From contig CAZQEZ010000224.1 in assembly GCA_964592475.1 (NCBI GenBank), forward strand, positions 1 through 5,812: DNA of 5,812 nucleotides, read 5' to 3'. Shown piece by piece: positions 1 to 5,666 of the stretch. Source of the stretch: CAZQEZ01 sp964592475. GTDB lineage: Bacteria > Bacteroidota > Bacteroidia > Cytophagales > Cyclobacteriaceae. A model generated the notes under the pieces. It ran no database searches and was not told the origin of the DNA. It worked only from the letters and a program-made list of their open reading frames with translations. Position 1 is the first letter of the stretch. Each line of letters begins with the position of its first letter. The translations under genes and the position numbers were made by a program.

Positions 1-833
1 GGTCTTACTGAGGCTTTACCTTGACTACTATTTATTGTTGGGTTAAAGAAATTATATTCTGAATTACCACAACGAATATCAAATCCATAATCGTAGTTTA
101 ATCTAACCCAGCCATCGTAATGTCGGAACCAAACACCAAAACGTTTTCGTTGAGTTTTTCCTTTAGCTAACAAGGTAAAATATATTCCAGCTTGTTGATA
201 GACAACTTTTGCCTTTAACCTTCTCCTTTTCTTATTTGATGGATAATCATAATCTTTATCTCTTTTTGCAACAGGATCATCGCAATCTAAAGATCTTGCA
301 TTTATAGTGCCTTTTGAGCCATCAGCCAATAATGTAAGCACTTCATCCTCAGTACTGAATAACATGATATTTTCATTATCAAAATTATTTTTTACCAGGT
401 CGTCATACTGATCTTCAAAGCTGACAGGTAATACTGCTACCGTTTCACTATGCAGGTCTACCTTAATCAAATGTTCTCCAATCTTCACAACCTTATCTTC
501 ATTCAAGATTTCCGGTAAAAGTCCATAATCTTCATACAAAGTATCCGATGGGTTATCTAATTGCCTGGCACTTGGGTCAGTTTGAAATTCTTCAATAGCC
601 ATTTTCAAAGATTTAAAATTGGATTGAGTAGATTTTGAAGACAAAATACTTCTGTCTTTAAAAACGTTAGCATAATCTTCTTTAGTATCGAAACTAATAT
701 AAGAAGTTTCAACATGCAAAGAATTTTCCGGAGATTCAATTATATTTTCCTCATTACAAGAATATAAAAGAAAGGTGACAGCAAAAAATAAGAATAACCT
801 TATGAAGGTTATCTGGTTTTTAATGTAATTCAT
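1..833 (-). CDS. Unrecognised lipoprotein, 3' end cut by window edge
   Basis: I do not recognise the family. The frame is open from ATG (831-833, minus) through 277 codons to base 3, so the C-terminus lies outside the window. Residues 1-6 carry two basic side chains, residues 9-24 are hydrophobic, and L23-Y24-S25-C26 is a lipobox, so the mature protein should start at a lipidated Cys26. The next residues, N-E-E-N, put acid close to the cysteine, resembling the surface-export signals of Bacteroidota lipoproteins; surface display is an inference. The mature part is polar: an acidic stretch around 83-105, a likely globular part (115-170), C184-D-D, a basic patch K201-K-R-R-R205, and an aromatic-rich, probably beta segment (208-260) with C255. 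The start is supported by the signal peptide fitting directly behind it, an A-rich leader and a promoter-like sequence about 75 bases upstream. The gene is divergent from the ktrB remnant. No catalytic motif is visible. Confidence 0.85.
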   Translation of the reverse strand, partial: MNYIKNQITFIRLFLFFAVTFLLYSCNEENIIESPENSLHVETSYISFDTKEDYANVFKDRSILSSKSTQSNFKSLKMAIEEFQTDPSARQLDNPSDTLYEDYGLLPEILNEDKVVKIGEHLIKVDLHSETVAVLPVSFEDQYDDLVKNNFDNENIMLFSTEDEVLTLLADGSKGTINARSLDCDDPVAKRDKDYDYPSNKKRRRLKAKVVYQQAGIYFTLLAKGKTQRKRFGVWFRHYDGWVRLNYDYGFDIRCGNSEYNFFNPTINSSQGKASVR

Positions 834-860
834 TTTTAATTAATTTTTTTTGTTTAACAT

Positions 861-885
861 TATTCTAAATACCTTATTTAGAATA
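861..885 (-). repeat. 11-bp perfect inverted repeat in lipoprotein leader
   Basis: TATTCTAAATA (861-871), CCT, TATTTAGAATA (875-885) form perfect 11-bp arms around a 3-base centre. The repeat lies inside the predicted 5' leader of the lipoprotein gene, 27 bases before its ATG. No T-run follows it on either strand, so it does not look like an intrinsic terminator. It could be an operator half-site pair or an mRNA hairpin affecting translation or stability. Confidence 0.55.
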
Positions 886-888
886 GAT

Positions 889-898
889 TATGGCCATA
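889..898. repeat. 10-bp perfect palindrome at predicted transcription start
   Basis: TATGGCCATA is a perfect palindrome. It lies immediately downstream of the predicted -7 element of the lipoprotein promoter, where transcription should begin. A dimeric regulator could bind here, but nothing in the window encodes one. A short AT-rich palindrome can also occur by chance. Confidence 0.4.
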
Positions 899-905
899 TT
901 CTTGT

Positions 906-936
906 TAAAGTTACCCCCCCCAATTTATTTTCCAAA
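906..936 (-). promoter_or_regulatory. Bacteroidota-type promoter with G8 tract in spacer
   Basis: On the minus strand TTTG (936-933) is followed by exactly 19 nt and then TAACTTTA (913-906). This matches the known Bacteroidota consensus of TTTG, about 19-21 nt, TAnnTTTG at seven of eight positions in the -7 element. The spacer ends in eight consecutive G (C at 914-921 on plus) abutting the -7 box. Transcription would start near base 900 and leave a leader of about 67 nt before the lipoprotein ATG at 833. This is a motif match by eye; no start site has been mapped. Confidence 0.6.
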
Positions 937-1039
937 TTTTTTATAAAAAAAATTAAAATTATTTTTCCAGACGGATTATTTTAAACTTTATCAGGTTTTT
1001 TTTATAAATAAACTTAAATAATAAAAAACGTTGAAATGA

Positions 1040-1273
1040 TTATTTGAAAAAAATAAAAACCTGGTGGATATTGCTTTCGAAAGCTTTTCAGCTTTTAGCA
1101 CCGTAGGGTTAAGTCTGGGCATAACTGCTTCTTTAAGTTTACCTGGTAAAATTGTTATCATACTTTTGATGTTTGTTGGACGAATTGGTATACTTACTAT
1201 TCTAACTTCTGTTTTTAGAAAAATTAACACTTACCGGTACAGATATTCTGAAGAACACATTTTAATTAATTAA
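1040..1273 (+). pseudogene. ktrB: C-terminal remnant of KtrB/TrkH K+ transporter subunit
   Basis: The frame opens after a stop at 1037-1039. Recognisable similarity begins near 1058 and continues to TAA at 1271-1273. KtrB/TrkH proteins are usually about 450-600 residues with four M1-P-M2 repeats forming the K+ pore. Only the last pore loop and last M2 helix remain here. Counting from a possible GTG at 1064, F5-E-S-F-S-A-F-S-T-V-G15-L-S is the fourth filter segment, and G28 to V50 is the final helix with the conserved G-R40-I-G. The ending Y-R-Y-x-x-E-E-H-I-L-I-N is the family's usual cytoplasmic tail. The preserved part has no internal frameshift, so the loss is recent or the peptide is kept. 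Bases 834-1039 hold no further ktrB sequence that I could find; they belong to the promoter region of a divergent gene. A 69-residue peptide without the other three repeats cannot form the normal pore. The stop lies 2 nt before ktrA, the usual ktrB-ktrA order. Confidence 0.8.
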
Positions 1274-1275
1274 GT

Positions 1276-1968
1276 ATGAAAATAATCGTAATAGGCATTG
1301 GCAGTTTTGGCAGTTCAATAGCAATGAAGCTTACTGATATGGGGCACGAAGTAATTGGAGTAGATAAGCTGATGGAAAGGGTAAACAAGCTGAAAGAATT
1401 TCTCTCCCATGTAATTTGTCTTGATAGTACTGATCCGCACGCGATTAATAACTTACCTTTGGCAGAAGCGGATATTATTGTGATTAGCATTGGAAAAGAC
1501 GAAGGTGCCTCCATCCTGACCACTGCAGTGATGAAGAAAAAAAAGGTGAAAAGAATTGTAGTACGAGCCGAATCGGAGGTGCACAATATGGTGCTGGAAG
1601 CAATGAGAATTGACGAAATTATTCATCCCGAAGTCGAAGCAGCGGGTAAACTGGCAAATCAGCTTGTTTTAAAAGGAGTAGTAGATTCTTTCACCGTTAC
1701 TGAAGAGTATAGCTTAATTGAAGCTCTTGTACCACCCCATTTTCAAGGAAAAAAATTGATTGACCTGGGTCTTAAAAAAAAATATGCAGTTGTAATACTT
1801 GCGATCCTCAGTGGTGAAAGTTTGAACGGTAACAACAGCAAATCTACTAAAAATCGTGATTTAAAAGAAATAGCTAATGCTGAAACTGTACTTCAGGAAG
1901 GGGATATCATGGTAATGTTTGGAAAATTAAGTAAAATTAAAAAATTGCTGGAAAAAGAAGAAGAATAA
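1276..1968 (+). CDS. ktrA: KtrA/TrkA-type regulatory subunit of K+ uptake system
   Basis: This 230-residue cytoplasmic protein has the length and two-domain layout of KtrA, the ring-forming subunit that gates a KtrB/TrkH channel in response to bound nucleotide (ATP/ADP or NAD(H)). The RCK_N Rossmann domain covers about residues 1-120: G7-I-G9-S-F-G12 is the dinucleotide loop, D30 ends the second strand and should contact the ribose, and D50-S-T-D53 and G73-K-D-E-G follow in the usual places. H117-P-E119 is the conserved link into the second half. RCK_C (TrkA_C) covers about 135-216, ending in L206-Q-E-G-D-I-M-V-M-F-G. The segment at about 183-197 (N-rich, then K/S/T) looks around a dozen residues longer than usual. 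A charged helix, K218 to E230, closes the protein. The start follows the ktrB remnant stop by 2 nt, with no Shine-Dalgarno site. The protein looks intact while its neighbouring channel gene is not, so it may serve a channel encoded elsewhere. Confidence 0.92.
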   Translation: MKIIVIGIGSFGSSIAMKLTDMGHEVIGVDKLMERVNKLKEFLSHVICLDSTDPHAINNLPLAEADIIVISIGKDEGASILTTAVMKKKKVKRIVVRAESEVHNMVLEAMRIDEIIHPEVEAAGKLANQLVLKGVVDSFTVTEEYSLIEALVPPHFQGKKLIDLGLKKKYAVVILAILSGESLNGNNSKSTKNRDLKEIANAETVLQEGDIMVMFGKLSKIKKLLEKEEE

Positions 1969-2028
1969 ATGCAAGTCTTGAATGTGTTAGATATTGCCTA
2001 ATTAAATAATCTAGCTAATCTAAGCAAA

Positions 2029-2063
2029 AGGACTATCGTTGGCTCAATTACCAAGATAGTCCT
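2029..2063. terminator. Likely bidirectional terminator between ktrA and sulfatase
   Basis: AGGACTATC (2029-2037) pairs with GATAGTCCT (2055-2063), and TTGG (2039-2042) pairs with CCAA (2051-2054) across an 8-base loop, leaving a bulged G at 2038. On the minus strand TTTT follows at once within TTTTGCTT, serving the sulfatase gene whose stop is at 2084. On the plus strand a weaker ATTTTT comes about eight bases later, serving ktrA. The position between convergent genes supports a shared terminator. Confidence 0.7.
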
Positions 2064-2083
2064 CAAATGAATTTTTCAAATAC

Positions 2084-3718
2084 TTATTGGATTATACCTT
2101 TTTCCTTATACATGTCAATATAGTGTTGATTCAGCGAATCCGAATCGTTGTATTTTACTCTTAAATCCTCCAGCTCTCTATGCAACGCTGTTCTAATTTC
2201 TGCATAATTTGGATCCTCATAAACGTTAGTCAATTCCATGGGGTCCTTTTTACGATCGTATAATTCCCACTCATCTACATCGTAGTAAAAATGAGCCAGT
2301 TTATAGTCTTCATTTACTATGCCGTAATGTCTCTTCACCATATGCACCGCCGGGTATTCGTAGTAGTGGTAATAAACAGCGTCACGAAAATCTTCGGTTT
2401 CTCCTCGTAATAAAGGCACAAGACTTTCTCCCTGCATGTCTTCCGGTTGTTGCAGTCCGGCTGCATCCAAAAACGTTTGGGCAAAGTCTAGGTTCTGCAC
2501 CATTTGTGTGGTTACCGTACCAGGCTCCGTAACCCCAGGCCAGCGTACCAATAAGGGAGTTTTGAATGATTCATCGTAAATAAAACGCTTGTCAAACCAG
2601 CCATGCTCTCCCAGGTAAAATCCCTGGTCAGAGGTGTACACTACAATTGTATTTTCTGCCAGCCCACTTTCATCCAGGTAATCCAGCACCTCGCCCACAC
2701 CTTCATCAACCGCGGCTATGCTGGCCAGGTAATCTTGCATATAGCGCTGATAACGCCATTTTAATAATGCCGTGGAATCCATTTCAGGGAAATTTTCTTT
2801 AAACTCTTTTATCATGGGCTCATAAACTGCATCCCAGGAGGCACGTTGTTCTTCTGTCATTCTACCTACGGTTCTGTTAAAAGCTTCTTTATCCCAATTA
2901 CTGGTTTCAGGAATTCCTAATTCATCCATCACCTGTGGAGGTATTTTTGAATCACCACCCCAATTCATGTGCTTCAAAAGGTTCATTTCAGCGGTTTTGG
3001 CTGCAGTGCCTCTATTTTCATAATCATCGAATAAGGTGGCCGGTTCAGGAAATTTCTTATTGATAAACTCTTTGTAATGTTTCTCCGAGGGCAGCCATTC
3101 ACGGTGGGGGGCTTTGTGCAAATACATCAGAAAGAAAGGTTGATTCTCCTTTCTTTCCTCTTTAAGCCAATCAAGCGTCATGTCTGTAATGATATCGGTT
3201 GTATATCCTTCCAGCTTAATATTTCCTTCATGTTTTGTGATAAAGTCAGGGTTGTAATAATGACCCTGACCAGGCAAAATTTTGAACTGATCAAAACCTT
3301 TGGGATTAGTGCCAAAATGTAATTTACCAAACATGGCAGTTTGATAGCCTGCGCTGTGTAGTAGCTGAGGGAAGGTAACATTGGTGGTGTCAAAAGGAAA
3401 TTTGTTATCGATCTTTCCATTGATATGACTATGCTTACCGGTAAGAATTACGGCTCGGGAGGGGGCACAAATAGAATTAGTGACACAAGCATTGGTAAAC
3501 ATCATACCCTCGCTGGCCAATCGATCAATATTAGGAGTTTCGATCAAATGGTCTTGATATGCACTTATTGCCTGATAAGCGTGGTCATCAGACATAATAA
3601 ATAAAATATTTGGAGGAGATTTTTGCTCCTCTTCTACCTGCTGTGGTGGCTCACAAGCAGCTAAGATAGCTACAAAAGCAAAAAGTATAATTCCTGGGTT
3701 TTTATATATTTTTTTCAT
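2084..3718 (-). CDS. Lipoprotein arylsulfatase-type enzyme, S1 family, likely glycan sulfatase
   Basis: A 544-residue S1 sulfatase, which hydrolyses sulfate esters using a formylglycine made from a cysteine. Residues 2-21 form a signal peptide ending in L19-A-A-C22, so it should be lipid-anchored, with acidic residues E29-E-E31 shortly after. Catalytic features appear in family order: metal ligands D44-D45; C84-A-P-S-R88, the formylglycine site; T93-G-K-H; the second signature G124-Y-Q-T to G131-K132-L-H134; H201-K-A-P-H205; S363-D364-Q365-G; H372 and K377. The C-terminal part (about 449-500), with Y-Y-H-Y-Y-E-Y-P, R463-H-Y-G and W484-E-L-Y-D to D492-P, resembles the DUF4976-type domain of N-acetylglucosamine-6-sulfatase and mucin-desulfating sulfatases. 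A 6-O-sulfated GlcNAc substrate is therefore an inference; host, algal or animal glycan cannot be told apart. No maturase, glycosidase or SusC/D pair is in the window. The start is set by the signal peptide and by a strong promoter about 34-64 bases upstream. It is convergent with ktrA and divergent from the DUF4870 gene. Confidence 0.93.
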   Translation of the reverse strand: MKKIYKNPGIILFAFVAILAACEPPQQVEEEQKSPPNILFIMSDDHAYQAISAYQDHLIETPNIDRLASEGMMFTNACVTNSICAPSRAVILTGKHSHINGKIDNKFPFDTTNVTFPQLLHSAGYQTAMFGKLHFGTNPKGFDQFKILPGQGHYYNPDFITKHEGNIKLEGYTTDIITDMTLDWLKEERKENQPFFLMYLHKAPHREWLPSEKHYKEFINKKFPEPATLFDDYENRGTAAKTAEMNLLKHMNWGGDSKIPPQVMDELGIPETSNWDKEAFNRTVGRMTEEQRASWDAVYEPMIKEFKENFPEMDSTALLKWRYQRYMQDYLASIAAVDEGVGEVLDYLDESGLAENTIVVYTSDQGFYLGEHGWFDKRFIYDESFKTPLLVRWPGVTEPGTVTTQMVQNLDFAQTFLDAAGLQQPEDMQGESLVPLLRGETEDFRDAVYYHYYEYPAVHMVKRHYGIVNEDYKLAHFYYDVDEWELYDRKKDPMELTNVYEDPNYAEIRTALHRELEDLRVKYNDSDSLNQHYIDMYKEKGIIQ

Positions 3719-3740
3719 AATTAATTATTTTATTAGAGTG

Positions 3741-3771
3741 TATCAAATTATCAAATCTAGTTTTGATTTGA
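3741..3771. repeat. Overlapping direct and inverted repeats on sulfatase promoter
   Basis: TATCAAAT occurs twice in tandem (3741-3748 and 3749-3756). In addition TCAAATC (3751-3757) is the inverted partner of GATTTGA (3765-3771) across seven bases. The second direct copy and the left inverted arm overlap the -7 box (3752-3759), and the first copy covers the predicted transcription start. This is where a repressor would be expected to sit, but no regulator gene is nearby and the AT bias weakens the case. Confidence 0.4.
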
Positions 3772-3782
3772 CAAGATGCAAA
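3752..3782 (-). promoter_or_regulatory. Bacteroidota consensus promoter for the sulfatase gene
   Basis: On the minus strand TTTG (3782-3779), a 19-nt spacer and TAGATTTG (3759-3752) match the Bacteroidota consensus exactly in both boxes. Transcription would start near 3746, leaving a leader of about 28 nt before the ATG at 3718. The leader is A/T-rich with no Shine-Dalgarno sequence, as usual in this phylum. This is the best promoter match in the window. Confidence 0.75.
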
Positions 3783-3886
3783 ATATTTCTAATGATTTTA
3801 TTAGAGAACGAATCATGTGCCCCCAATTACCTAGAATACATTTGCACTATAAATGCTTTACGTGCTTATATTTCATTGTTTTAACC

Positions 3887-3894
3887 TACATTTG
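3887..3894 (+). promoter_or_regulatory. Possible -7 element for the DUF4870-YceI-lgt operon
   Basis: TACATTTG matches the Bacteroidota -7 consensus TAnnTTTG and lies 43 bases before the ATG at 3938. I see no TTTG or TTG at the expected distance upstream, so the match is one-sided. The same octamer also occurs at 3837-3844, exactly 50 bases earlier, again without a -33 partner. Either could be used. Confidence 0.35.
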
Positions 3895-3937
3895 GGATCA
3901 ATTTTGTATTTTTACAAATCATAAAATTTTAAATATA

Positions 3938-4282
3938 ATGTATAAAACAAGTAGCGAAAAACAATGGGCTCTGGCTAGCCATTTAGGAGCATTGATTGGG
4001 TATGTAGTACCTTTTGGAAATATAATTGTACCACTGGTTATTTATTTATCTAAAAAAGATGAGTCGGAAGTAATTGCGGATCAAGCCAAAGAATCACTGA
4101 ATTTTCAGATCACCTGTACTATTTTAATAATCATCTCTGCAATAATGATTCTTGTACTTATTGGTTTTGTATTATTACCTGTAGCTATTTTATTTCAATT
4201 GATCTTTGTTGTTTTAGCAGCTATCGTGGTAGACAAAAATAAATTATACAGGTATCCTATTTCAGTTCGTTTAATCCAATAA
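3938..4282 (+). CDS. DUF4870 family small integral membrane protein
   Basis: This 114-residue protein has the full pattern of the DUF4870 (Tic20-like) family, whose biochemical role is not established. W10-A-L-A-S-H15-L-G-A is the family's opening motif, G29-N-I-I-V-P32-L-V-I-Y-L-S-K-K follows the first membrane segment, and D48-Q-A-K-E-S-L-N55-F-Q is the characteristic linker. Membrane segments lie at about 13-37, 57-75 and 77-99, followed by a short polar tail that includes Y104-R-Y-P. The frame is open back to 3776, but those extra 54 codons overlap the sulfatase promoter, look noncoding, and do not resemble the family. I therefore start at the ATG at 3938, preceded by an A/T-rich leader. 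It is the first gene of a tight run with the YceI-like gene (10-nt gap) and lgt, which suggests an envelope-related role. Confidence 0.88.
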   Translation: MYKTSSEKQWALASHLGALIGYVVPFGNIIVPLVIYLSKKDESEVIADQAKESLNFQITCTILIIISAIMILVLIGFVLLPVAILFQLIFVVLAAIVVDKNKLYRYPISVRLIQ

Positions 4283-4292
4283 TTGCTATTAT

Positions 4293-4835
4293 ATGATGAG
4301 ATCAATATTAATTTTAATTTCCTTGATGACGATAAGTGCCTGGTTGCCGGCACAAGTATTAGATCCTTCAAAAAATATATTTATTTATTTAGAAGGGAAT
4401 TCCCAGGATTACATTTACCATGCAGAAAAGTTGCGTACTCGATTTTATGACGATAGAGGTTTGTTTGAATTTTGGTTGCCGTTAGATCAAATTAGTGCAC
4501 AGGGTTTGAGCGATACAAAAATGGCCGAAATGGTATTGAAGGACAGTGAAGAATTTATATTCAAATTAAGTTTTATTATAGAAGAAGCTTCAAATCTCAA
4601 AAATTTTAAAGAGCCAGAAAATTTTGTAGTGGAAGGTAAACTTCAAATTGCTGGCGAACAGAAAGAAGTGCCTGTACACATTACTTTAATGAGTAGTTCG
4701 GGTACTTTATTTTATAAAATGAGTTTTACTACCAAAATTGAACAAATACCTATGCCTTATCAAGAAGTATTAACTGGTCAAGTTGTATTCGTGATAAAGC
4801 AGTCTAAGTGGAGTGATTTTTTTAACAATTATTAA
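4293..4835 (+). CDS. Secreted YceI-like protein (tentative)
   Basis: A 180-residue exported protein. Residues 1-20 form a signal peptide (M-M-R start, hydrophobic core 5-17, likely cleavage after L18-P-A20). The mature part alternates in a way that suggests a beta-barrel. Its second half resembles the YceI lipid-binding fold: F111-V-V-E-G-K-L-Q-I-A-G-E-Q-K-E-V-P matches the usual 'V-x-G-x-L-T-I-x-G-x-T-K-E-V' hairpin, followed by a strand pair near 131-147. The first half has the expected order too: an early strand (28-33), F60-W-L-P-L-D as the 'fdl.ld' strand, K76-M-A-E as the place of the 'mr..hl' motif, and F90-K-L-S-F. The usual H/Y and D-Y-F residues are degenerate, so this is a divergent member at best; YceI proteins bind isoprenoid-like lipids. 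A second ATG at 4296 could also serve as the start. It lies 10 nt after the DUF4870 stop and ends 3 nt before lgt. Confidence 0.6.
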   Translation: MMRSILILISLMTISAWLPAQVLDPSKNIFIYLEGNSQDYIYHAEKLRTRFYDDRGLFEFWLPLDQISAQGLSDTKMAEMVLKDSEEFIFKLSFIIEEASNLKNFKEPENFVVEGKLQIAGEQKEVPVHITLMSSSGTLFYKMSFTTKIEQIPMPYQEVLTGQVVFVIKQSKWSDFFNNY

Positions 4836-4838
4836 AGT

Positions 4839-5666
4839 ATGAATCCCGAATTCTTTCATATTCATATACCCGAGTGGTTGCAAGGGATTTTTCCTGATCA
4901 AATAACGGTACAGGGTTATGGTACTATGATTGCTTTAGGTGTAATTGCCGCCTTGCTTTACACACGTTGGCAGATGGGAAAATTGAATTTAGATCAAACC
5001 AAAGTTATTGATCTTTTTATTTATGTTTTTGTTGCTGCTTTTATTGGAGGCAGGTTTTTTTACTTTTTCGAAAAACCCGATTATTATTTTGGCACTCCTG
5101 CCAACATGTTTAAATTGTCGGGCAGTGGATTTGTTTTTTATGGTTCATTAATTTTTGCTGTGCCGGTAATGCTTTGGTTTTTTAAAAAGAACAAAATGCC
5201 TGTAATGGCTATGCTGGATGTAATGGCTGGTGTAGCTGTAATAGTTCATATGTTTGGCAGAATGGGTTGTTTTATGGCTGGATGCTGCTATGGATTACCA
5301 ACCGATAGTATGCTGGCGGTCACATTTACTAATGCAGCCAGCAAGGCGCAACCTTTGGGTGTGCCTTTGCATCCTACTCAATTGTATGAAATATTTATGT
5401 TGTTGGTCATTTTTGCGGTAATTTCAATTATTAGAAACAGAAAACAATTTGCCGGACAGCTTTTTTTGGTGTATATCATGCTTTATGCTGTTGGTCGATC
5501 GATAATCGAGATCTTTCGTGGCGATGAAGTGAGAGGGTTTGTTTTTGATGGAATTCTTTCTCATTCTCAATTAATATCTATAGTTGTAATTGGCATAGCT
5601 ATATATTTTTATAAAAAAATGCAGAAAAAAGCTATGCTAAAATCACGTTATGCTAAATCGAAATAA
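4839..5666 (+). CDS. lgt: Prolipoprotein diacylglyceryl transferase family protein, divergent
   Basis: This 275-residue polytopic membrane protein belongs to the Lgt family, which moves a diacylglyceryl group from phosphatidylglycerol to the lipobox cysteine of pre-lipoproteins. About seven membrane helices are visible (about 24-41, 56-76, 97-115, 123-139, 183-198, 205-222, 242-258). Family landmarks: Y27-G in the first helix, G70-G-R72, G140-R141-M-G-C-F, L177-H-P-T-Q-L-Y-E184, and G219-R220 with E224-I-F-R227-G-D. The length is near normal. The catalytic loop reads R141-M-G-C144-F-M-A-G-C149-C150-Y-G152. By eye alignment the Asn and Glu important in the E. coli enzyme (N146, E151) are both Cys here, and the His of the H-G-G loop is Tyr101. 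This Cys-rich form occurs in a known subgroup of the family, so the enzyme may be active with a variant site, or may be a second Lgt-like protein. It begins 3 nt after the YceI-like gene and ends directly before the next frame. Confidence 0.85.
   Translation: MNPEFFHIHIPEWLQGIFPDQITVQGYGTMIALGVIAALLYTRWQMGKLNLDQTKVIDLFIYVFVAAFIGGRFFYFFEKPDYYFGTPANMFKLSGSGFVFYGSLIFAVPVMLWFFKKNKMPVMAMLDVMAGVAVIVHMFGRMGCFMAGCCYGLPTDSMLAVTFTNAASKAQPLGVPLHPTQLYEIFMLLVIFAVISIIRNRKQFAGQLFLVYIMLYAVGRSIIEIFRGDEVRGFVFDGILSHSQLISIVVIGIAIYFYKKMQKKAMLKSRYAKSK

Noticed and set aside
992..1003. T-run after CAGG as an intrinsic terminator
   Set aside because: No stem precedes the T-run within a normal distance, and no gene ends upstream of it on the plus strand.
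834..1063. Insertion sequence or attachment site at the ktrB truncation
   Set aside because: I found no transposase fragment, terminal inverted repeats with target duplication, tRNA end or integrase; only a weak 9-bp inverted repeat is present.
991..1230. Minus-strand open frame opposite the ktrB remnant
   Set aside because: It is antisense to recognisable KtrB sequence and its product shows no signal peptide, domain or plausible leader.
1266..1586. Minus-strand open frame opposite the start of ktrA
   Set aside because: It is a shadow of a well-supported Rossmann-domain gene; the product has no recognisable features.
3077..3420. Open frames on both strands inside the sulfatase gene
   Set aside because: They lie within the conserved sulfatase catalytic region in other frames and show low-quality translations without any family signature.
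3776..3937. Upstream extension of the DUF4870 frame by 54 codons
   Set aside because: The extension starts inside the sulfatase promoter, is rich in Cys, His and Tyr unlike the family's N-terminus, and the family's normal start motif fits the ATG at 3938.
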